In this document: piece after piece, positions 58,841 to 64,000 of the stretch
How the letters are laid out: each line of letters opens with the position of its first letter
How positions within the stretch are numbered: the stretch's first letter is position 1
Source of the DNA: UBA11524 sp045591175
Lineage (GTDB): Bacteria; Bacillota; Clostridia; Christensenellales; Aristaeellaceae
Assembly (NCBI GenBank): GCA_045591175.1
Contig: JAZNSI010000023.1
Location: 1-64,000 of the forward strand
DNA: 64,000 bases
Direction: 5' to 3'
Program-made: the position numbers and the translations under genes
The notes under the pieces: model-generated
The model's input: the letters and a program-made list of their open reading frames with translations, nothing else
What the model was told of the DNA's origin: nothing
The model's database searches: none

Positions 58841-58875
58841 AAGGCGAACCGACGCTTATGCCGGTTCGCCTTTTT
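58841..58875. terminator. Bidirectional terminator
   Basis: A perfect 11-bp stem AAGGCGAACCG / CGGTTCGCCTT followed by TTT, between the convergent CofE-like and spoIVA genes. Confidence 0.88.
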
Positions 58876-58880
58876 CATGC

Positions 58881-60368
58881 TTACAGCAGGATGCAGATCA
58901 TCCCGCCGTCGCCCTCGTTGACCATCTTGGAGAGGGTCTCGCGCACCTTTTCCTGGGCCTCCTGGGGCATCTGCAGCACCTTGCCACTCAGGCCCTCCCG
59001 CACCATGGTGTCCAGGCTGCGGCCAAAGAAGCTGGTGTCCCAGGCCTTCTGCGGGTCGCTGTCGAAATCCGATTGCAGCTGTTCAGCGAAAGCCTGCGCC
59101 TGACCCTCGCTACCGACAACGGGGCTGACCGCCGTTTCCACGTCCACGCGGATCAGGTGCAGCGACGGTGCCGCAGCCTTCAGCTTCACGCCGTACTGGC
59201 TTCCCTGCCGGACGACCTCCGGTTCCTCCAGTGCGACCTCATCCATGGACGGCGGCACCACGCCATACCCCGTGGCCCGCACGGCAGACAGCGCCTCCGC
59301 CACCCGATCGTACTCCGTTTTGGCGCTGACCAGTTCCTTCATCAGACTGAGCAAATGGGCGTCGCCGCGGATCTCCGTGCCACATTCCTCCCCCAGCACC
59401 CGGTTGAACAGGCCATCCCGCAGCGGCAGCGAAAACGCCATGCTCCCCTGTCCCGGCGCAACGCTTTCCCTGCGCACCGGCTCTGCGTACTCGGACTGCG
59501 CAAAGGCCGCCTCAAACACGTCATCCTCCCGCATGACGCGTGTTTTCTCGCCGCTTTGCCGCACGCCCTCCAACACATGCTGCACCAGCCAATGATCGGT
59601 ATCCAGTGCCGCCAGCCATGCGGGCACGGACAAGCGCGCCTCCCGCAGCGGGAACTCCAGCAGCACCGATTCCAGCACCCGCTGAATATCCGCCGTCTGC
59701 ATTTCCTTGACGTTCAGCAACATCACCGGCACGGCGTAGCGATCCTCCAAAGAATCCCGCAAGGTCAGTGTTTCTGCGCTGCGGGGCGTGGCGGAATTCA
59801 GCACGACCACGAAGGGTTTCCCCAGCGCCTTGAGCTCGCTGACGACGCGTTCCTCCGCGTCCACATAGGCGCTGCGGGGCAGATCAGCAATGGAGCCGTC
59901 CGTGGTCACGACCATGCCGATGGTCGCGTGGTCTGCGATCACCTTGCGGGTGCCGATCTCCGCGGCCTGGTCGAAGGGAATGTCGTGATCAAACCAGGGC
60001 GTGTGCACCATGCGGGTGCCATCCTCGTCTGACACCCCCAGCGCCCCCCGCACCAGATAGCCCACACTGTCCACCAGGCGGACGCGCACGGGCGTGTTCT
60101 CCCCCAGGGAAACCGTCACGGCCTCGCCGGGGACGAATTTGGGCTGCGTCGTCATGATCGTCCGCCCGGAGCCGGACTGGGGCAGTTCATCCGCAATGCG
60201 GGCCTTCTTGGGGCTGTCCGCCAATTTGGGAAGCACCAGCTGCTCCATAAAGCGGCTGATAAAGGTGCTTTTTCCCGTCCTGACCGGGCCCACGACGCCA
60301 ATGTACACATCGCCGTCGGTACGCTCTGCAATATCGCGGTAGAGATTGAACTCACGCGTCTCCGTCAT
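58881..60368 (-). CDS. spoIVA: Stage IV sporulation protein A
   Basis: SpoIVA is the ATPase that polymerises on the forespore and founds the spore coat basement. The 495-residue length equals the family (about 492). The start FNLYRDIAERTDGDVYIGVV and Walker A GPVRTGKST (27-35) are typical; the C-terminal half, ending in GGMICILL, is the polymerisation and membrane-targeting region. ATG 60374 is directly against GGAGGG; ATG 60368 has 6-base spacing and is preferred. Upstream, TGCATAAA and CATATCCAT at about 60400-60430 may be a sigma-E promoter. It shows the organism has the sporulation lineage. Confidence 0.95.
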   Translation of the reverse strand: MTETREFNLYRDIAERTDGDVYIGVVGPVRTGKSTFISRFMEQLVLPKLADSPKKARIADELPQSGSGRTIMTTQPKFVPGEAVTVSLGENTPVRVRLVDSVGYLVRGALGVSDEDGTRMVHTPWFDHDIPFDQAAEIGTRKVIADHATIGMVVTTDGSIADLPRSAYVDAEERVVSELKALGKPFVVVLNSATPRSAETLTLRDSLEDRYAVPVMLLNVKEMQTADIQRVLESVLLEFPLREARLSVPAWLAALDTDHWLVQHVLEGVRQSGEKTRVMREDDVFEAAFAQSEYAEPVRRESVAPGQGSMAFSLPLRDGLFNRVLGEECGTEIRGDAHLLSLMKELVSAKTEYDRVAEALSAVRATGYGVVPPSMDEVALEEPEVVRQGSQYGVKLKAAAPSLHLIRVDVETAVSPVVGSEGQAQAFAEQLQSDFDSDPQKAWDTSFFGRSLDTMVREGLSGKVLQMPQEAQEKVRETLSKMVNEGDGGMICILL

Positions 60369-60435
60369 CGTCATCCCTCCATTGGTCTACTGTCTGTCCA
60401 ATGGATATGGGGATGGCAGCTTTTTTATGCAACAC

Positions 60436-60464
60436 AAAAGCGAGAGAGCCGAAACTCTCTCGCT
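60436..60464 (-). terminator. rplS terminator
   Basis: Minus strand GCGAGAGAG / CTCTCTCGC around TTTCGG, then TTTTG. Confidence 0.82.
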
Positions 60465-60499
60465 GATGTAGCTTTTCCACAGACAAGGTGAAGTGCGAA

Positions 60500-60850
60500 T
60501 TACACGCGCTTGACTTCCTTGATCTTGGCGGCCTTGCCCTGCAGAGAACGCAGGTAGTACAGCTTGGCGCGGCGCACCTTACCATGACGGATCACGGTGA
60601 TGCTGCCCAGACGGGGGCTGTGGACGGGGAAAGTACGCTCCACACCGATGCCGTAGGAAACGCGGCGGACGGTGAAGGTCTCGCGGATACCGCCGTTGCG
60701 CTTGGCAATGACAACACCCTCGAAAGCCTGCAGACGCTCGTTCTTGCCCTCAACAACCTTGACCTGCACGCGCACGGTATCGCCGATGGCGATGGCGGGC
60801 ACGTCATTGCGCAGCTGCTTAGCTTCAATAGAACGGATGATTTCGCTCAT
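60500..60850 (-). CDS. rplS: 50S ribosomal protein L19
   Basis: L19 lies at the 30S-50S interface. The 116-residue protein has the family core GDTVRVQVKVVEGKNERLQ, FEGVVIAKRNGGIRETFTVR, YGIGVERTFPVHSP and LYYLRSLQGKAAKIKE. ATG 60850 follows GGAAGGAGGAACCAAC. It is monocistronic, away from the usual rpsP-rimM-trmD neighbours, with its own promoter, leader hairpin and terminator. Confidence 0.98.
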   Translation of the reverse strand: MSEIIRSIEAKQLRNDVPAIAIGDTVRVQVKVVEGKNERLQAFEGVVIAKRNGGIRETFTVRRVSYGIGVERTFPVHSPRLGSITVIRHGKVRRAKLYYLRSLQGKAAKIKEVKRV

Positions 60851-60883
60851 GTTGGTTCCTCCTTCCATCATAGACGTTCATAT

Positions 60884-60911
60884 CCGGCACTGCATGAGGT
60901 CAGTGTTCCGG
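60884..60911 (-). promoter_or_regulatory. rplS leader hairpin
   Basis: On the minus strand CCGG-AA-CACTG...CAGTG-CCGG forms a two-part stem with a 2-base bulge and 8-base loop in the rplS 5' leader. Position fits an autoregulatory L19-binding leader, but I cannot confirm similarity to the known L19 leader. Confidence 0.35.
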
Positions 60912-60940
60912 AAAGCGGACCGTCCGTATGCACGCCTATT

Positions 60941-60970
60941 ATTATATCACAGGTATCCCTGTAATTGCAA
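60941..60970 (-). promoter_or_regulatory. rplS promoter
   Basis: Minus strand TTGCAA (60965-60970), 18 bp, TATAAT (60941-60946). Confidence 0.7.
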
Positions 60971-60997
60971 GGGGTTGAGCAAAGTTTTTTGCAAAAA

Positions 60998-61780
60998 TTA
61001 TGGAAGAAATTCCGGCAATCGGGCCACGCTGGTACGCAGCGCCGCGATGGTCTTCGCTTCCAGCACGACGCGGGCATCACGACGCTTCGCCCATGCAAAA
61101 CGTTCGCGCAGATCGATCTCTCCGTCCCCCAGGGCCAGGTGATTCTTCTTCCCTGCCCCATCATGGCCGTGCATGTGGATCAGCCGGTCATCATGCTGCC
61201 GGAAGAAGGGTTCGTCCGCATCCTCCACGCCATGGGAATGGCCGATATCCAGCGTCAGGCCGAACACGGGGGACTCCAGCAGGTACTCAACAGCGCGCTG
61301 CTCGTGGGCCTTCCAGCCATTGGTGTTCTCAATGGCAATGCGGGTGGACGTGCCGGACAGGGACTCCTCGCACATGGCGCGGAACTCGCTGAGGGCGGCG
61401 TAAAACTCCGCCTCATACTTGTCGTACAGGAACACCTTGCGGTCAGGCAGCGTGATATACACGCCGCAAGGCAAGTGCATATTGACAATGGGCATCTGCA
61501 GAGCCGTGGCGATGCTCAGCCCATGCCGGGCAGACTTCAACCACGCACTGCGCACCGCTGCATTGAAAGCAAACGGATCGCACTCCTCCTCCAGATGCAG
61601 CGTGAAATAGAGGCCATACTTAATCTTCAGCTGATGCAGCGCCGCCGGATCAAGCCTGTCCAGCTGACAATCCGGGAAGTTTGCGTTCAGCTCCACAAAC
61701 TGCAGCCCCAGTTCATGCGCCAGGGCGCAGCTCTCGTCAATGGAATGCATCTCCAGCAGGTAGGGCATGCCGAAGTCCAT
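60998..61780 (-). CDS. TIM-barrel sugar phosphate isomerase/epimerase-like protein
   Basis: A 260-residue AP-endonuclease-2/xylose isomerase-like TIM barrel. Visible metal ligands are Glu in FVELNAN, His in FTLHLEEE, Glu in IAIENTNGW, Asp-His in LDIGHSHG and His in IHMHGHDG, with a final VLEAK. Substrate unknown; a sugar isomerase or endonuclease-IV-like role are both possible. ATG 61780 follows GGGAGGACTAAT and begins 2 bases after the stop of the upstream gene. Confidence 0.82.
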   Translation of the reverse strand: MDFGMPYLLEMHSIDESCALAHELGLQFVELNANFPDCQLDRLDPAALHQLKIKYGLYFTLHLEEECDPFAFNAAVRSAWLKSARHGLSIATALQMPIVNMHLPCGVYITLPDRKVFLYDKYEAEFYAALSEFRAMCEESLSGTSTRIAIENTNGWKAHEQRAVEYLLESPVFGLTLDIGHSHGVEDADEPFFRQHDDRLIHMHGHDGAGKKNHLALGDGEIDLRERFAWAKRRDARVVLEAKTIAALRTSVARLPEFLP

Positions 61781-61781
61781 A

Positions 61782-62570
61782 TTAGTCCTCCCGGTAAGCA
61801 ATGTCGTCCCGCAGGCGGAAGAGCGTCGCGCCGCGGCCCTTCACGCAGAAGGTGCTCGCCCACCACTCCACGCTCTTGACCTCGTCGTACTGCACCAGGC
61901 CGTAGCGGATACCATTACGCTTGCCGCCGCGCATGTTGGAGTCCAGCCAGTGGATCTCGTCCTTTTCCGCGTCGTAGCCCATCATAATGGCGCTGTGGGC
62001 GCCGGTGCCATACTCATACTTGGCGCTCATCTGGAAATAGTCGCCCCGCTGCACCTGACGCATGAATTCCATGGCAAGGGCCATATTTTCTTCCTTGCTC
62101 AGCTTGGTATCATACCGGAACGACGCCGCCTCGTAGAAAGGATTGCCGTTCTCCGCGTCAATGTCCTCCCAGTAGAAGCCGTAGTAGTAGGGTTTGCACT
62201 TGTTGCTGGGCAGGTTGTTGGGCACACGCAGCTTCACGTCGGGGTACTCCGCCATGCAGAAATCGTCGCGGTTCTTGTTGAACAGATAGACCGTGAAGTT
62301 CTTGCAGACGTAGATGTCCTCCTTGTAATGGGCGCGCTGGGACTTGCCGTTGGCACTGATGTAAAGCTGCTCGCCCAGGGCAATGATGCGGTTGATGAAG
62401 TCCTCCCGGGCGGTCAGCTCGGTCTCCTCCATCTCCGGGGCATTGACGGGTGCAGCCTCGGTAGCCTGCTCAGCGTCAATGTCGATCACGTCCAGGATGG
62501 ACCAGTCCTCCTCCGCCAGGACGGGCAGCGCCAGCATCACCAGCAGCATCAGGGCAAGAATACGCTTCAT
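61782..62570 (-). CDS. Secreted papain-like cysteine peptidase candidate
   Basis: A 262-residue secreted protein. A signal peptide (1-19, cleavage after VLA) and an acidic linker precede a domain with possible catalytic residues of the papain/NlpC fold: Cys in EDIYVCKNFTVYLF (about 88), His in GAHSAIMMGYD (about 194) and Asp/Asn in HWLDSNMRGG. The spacing suits amidase or peptidase relatives such as NlpC/P60 or CHAP, but I recognise no family. ATG 62570 follows TGAGGTGATGCT. A promoter lies at 62598-62626. Confidence 0.55.
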   Translation of the reverse strand: MKRILALMLLVMLALPVLAEEDWSILDVIDIDAEQATEAAPVNAPEMEETELTAREDFINRIIALGEQLYISANGKSQRAHYKEDIYVCKNFTVYLFNKNRDDFCMAEYPDVKLRVPNNLPSNKCKPYYYGFYWEDIDAENGNPFYEAASFRYDTKLSKEENMALAMEFMRQVQRGDYFQMSAKYEYGTGAHSAIMMGYDAEKDEIHWLDSNMRGGKRNGIRYGLVQYDEVKSVEWWASTFCVKGRGATLFRLRDDIAYRED

Positions 62571-62597
62571 AGCATCACCTCATTTGTTCTCACAAAC

Positions 62598-62626
62598 ATT
62601 GTACACGGTGCGGCGGAAGATTGCAA
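62598..62626 (-). promoter_or_regulatory. Promoter of the papain-like / TIM-barrel pair
   Basis: Minus strand TTGCAA (62621-62626), 17 bp, TACAAT (62598-62603). Confidence 0.65.
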
Positions 62627-62652
62627 GCCTTCGGGGCAAAGTTTACACATTA

Positions 62653-62681
62653 CAAAAGGCTGCCGGTACGCCGACAGCCTT
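62653..62681 (-). terminator. Terminator of the CapA-like gene
   Basis: Minus strand AAGGCTGTCGG / CCGGCAGCCTT around CGTA (one G-T pair), then TTTG, 5 bases after the stop. Confidence 0.8.
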
Positions 62682-62685
62682 GTAT

Positions 62686-64000
62686 TCACTTGGTTCGGAG
62701 AGTCACCGGTGAATCCCCAAGGTACTTTTGCAGATTCCGCAGCGCCTTTTGCATATAGCCCGTTTGATCCTCCCCCATGCCGTCGGGCGCAGGTTGATCG
62801 CTGACCGCAATGCGGTAGTAATACTGGCCGTCCTGCTTGTAGCGCCAAATGTAGGTAGGCGTGTAGCAGACCTTCTCAAAGCTGAGGGCATCGCCGTCGA
62901 AGGAGATCTGCAGCTGCAGCAGCATGCCCAGGACATTGCCGTCCTTGCGGCTTTCGTTGATGAGGCTGCCCAGGCTCCAGGCGCACAGGGTGTGGCGGAT
63001 GCTTCCGTCTGCGTCCTTGGAGGACAGCCAGGTCACCGGCTGTACCACGCGGCTGCCCGCACCGACGATCACGTCCGCACCGGCGTCCGCCAGCTGCTGG
63101 GCCAGCTCCTTCTGGGCGGCGGTGGGCTTGGAGGCGCTGACCGTTCCCCAGTTGAGGGACACGATGACGATATCCGCGCCCTTGCTTCTTGCCTCGCGCA
63201 CGTCCGCCAGCATCCGTTCAGGAGAACCGCTCACCAGCGCAGTGGGCAGGGCGTAATCCACCCCATCGGCCTGGATAGCCTTCTTGCCGGCGCTGCTGAT
63301 GGTCTCGGTGTAATGCAGGAACGCCACCTGCACATTATCCACCGTAAACATGCGCAGCGCATTGGCGTCGGCTTCGTTGGCGTACAGGCCGAGCGTCGTC
63401 ATGCCACGGGATTGCGCTGCTTCAATGGTCGCCAGCGCACCCGCCTTGCCCTTGTCCAGAGCCTTGGGATAGCCCAGCGCAACGATATCCACACCCGCAT
63501 CCGCCAGCATATCCATCACAGCGGAGGGCGCGTTCACCGCAGACACCTTCTCTGCGTCGTAGGTGACGTTCTCAAGCGTGACCAGCGTCAGGTCGGACTG
63601 CATTTCATCGGGCAGCAGGGCCATGATGTCCACAAAATCATACTTGCCGGAGTCGCTGTAATAGGCAGACTTGCGGATGGCCTCATCAATGTTGATGCTG
63701 CCGCCAAGGGTCAGGGAGACCTTTCCGCCGGGGACGGGCGTAGCCGTGGCCTGGGGCGCAGGCGTCGGCGTGGCAGCCAGCTGGAACGCCTCGGGGGCTT
63801 CGGTGATCTCCGGAGGTACAGTGGCATCGGTGATCGGGATGTCGCTCAGGGTCAGGGCCGGCATGGAGCCGTCCAGCGTGAGCGCCGCAATGGCTTCCCC
63901 CACATCCACACGGAAATCCGCCTTGCCCAACAGACGCGGCAGGATCGCCGCAGACAGACCGACAACGACCACCGTGATGCAGCACATAAAAACGGTGCCG
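62686..64000 (-). CDS. CapA-like (poly-gamma-glutamate) metallophosphatase, 5' end cut
   Basis: A CapA/YwtB-family protein, partial at the window edge: the frame stays open to 64000 upstream of the first visible ATG at 63987. After a membrane helix (CCITVVVVGLSAAI) comes a Thr/Pro/Ala-rich linker (ATPTPAPQATATPVPGG) and then the metallophosphatase-like domain, beginning VSLTLGGSINID. The usual GDIM/GDV metal motif of CapA is altered to GGSIN, while NAPSAVMDMLADAGVDIVALGY and VSLNWGTV (normally HWG) keep the family shape. Loss of Asp and His suggests an enzyme without the usual metal chemistry. The role at the cell surface is unknown. Confidence 0.78.
   Translation of the reverse strand, partial: GTVFMCCITVVVVGLSAAILPRLLGKADFRVDVGEAIAALTLDGSMPALTLSDIPITDATVPPEITEAPEAFQLAATPTPAPQATATPVPGGKVSLTLGGSINIDEAIRKSAYYSDSGKYDFVDIMALLPDEMQSDLTLVTLENVTYDAEKVSAVNAPSAVMDMLADAGVDIVALGYPKALDKGKAGALATIEAAQSRGMTTLGLYANEADANALRMFTVDNVQVAFLHYTETISSAGKKAIQADGVDYALPTALVSGSPERMLADVREARSKGADIVIVSLNWGTVSASKPTAAQKELAQQLADAGADVIVGAGSRVVQPVTWLSSKDADGSIRHTLCAWSLGSLINESRKDGNVLGMLLQLQISFDGDALSFEKVCYTPTYIWRYKQDGQYYYRIAVSDQPAPDGMGEDQTGYMQKALRNLQKYLGDSPVTLRTK

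Noticed and set aside
1..64000. Insertion sequences, prophage, integron or rRNA operon
   Set aside because: No transposase, integrase, phage structural gene, terminal inverted repeats or rRNA sequence was seen; both tRNAs are flanked by their own promoters and terminators and show no attached element.

Overview
The window comes from a sporulating, low-redundancy Firmicute of class Clostridia with a GC-rich genome. The evidence is a spoIVA gene, SipW-type signal peptidase, consensus sigma-A promoters (TTGACA-17-TATAAT), strong AGGAGG ribosome sites, a meso-diaminopimelate dehydrogenase, a clostridial-type tmRNA tag (A)DNSNFAFAA, corrinoid methyltransferases, and secreted or phosphate-independent glycosidases (GH5, GH4). 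A gut or rumen anaerobe, perhaps of the Christensenellales type, is my inference; nothing here fixes the genus. I saw no rRNA, CRISPR array, insertion sequence, prophage or plasmid function.

Layout: 1-12.7 kb holds murC (-), an SPL-like radical SAM protein, a methyltransferase, a MarR-controlled asymmetric ABC exporter with a cysteine-rich partner, an ACT-DUF711 pair, obg-yhbY, an acetyltransferase, a DNA glycosylase and tRNA-Trp. 12.9-18.5 kb is a corrinoid methyl-transfer locus: a UroD-like methyltransferase (-), an AraC regulator, a corrinoid protein, a second UroD/MtaA methyltransferase and a ferredoxin-ASKHA corrinoid reactivator. 18.6-26.3 kb has a DUF4153 membrane protein and a long minus-strand run (GNAT, MazG-like, beta-helix enzyme, PDF-like, YaiI, Tex, GH5). 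26.3-36.8 kb has a TetM-like translation GTPase, ddh, a ZIP transporter, ssrA-smpB, proA, and a string of RNA-modification, acetyltransferase and Nudix genes. 36.9-45.4 kb (mostly -) has a YcaQ-like protein, GH4, sdaAA-comF-sdaAB, tRNA-Ser, a prohibitin-like protein, Dus and SipW.

45.5-57.4 kb is the most suggestive stretch. A CUT1-type ABC importer is followed in the same direction by its binding protein, a secreted staphylococcal-nuclease-type enzyme with OB-like tails, and a secreted coiled-coil protein with three OB-like repeats. Converging on it is an operon of two tandem DHH phosphoesterases and SurE nucleotidase. Together they could form an extracellular nucleic-acid capture, cleavage, import and end-degradation route; this is inference from families and layout.

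57.5-64 kb has a CofE-like ligase, spoIVA, rplS, a TIM-barrel isomerase-like protein, a secreted papain-like protein and a CapA-like protein cut by the window edge.

Regulatory DNA is unusually legible: smpB and proA share one palindromic -35 hexamer; the promoters at 26.3 kb are interlocked; a perfect inverted repeat sits between the murC and radical SAM promoters; and a 14-bp motif in the araC/uroD intergenic region recurs inside the promoter of the DUF4153 gene, suggesting a small AraC regulon.
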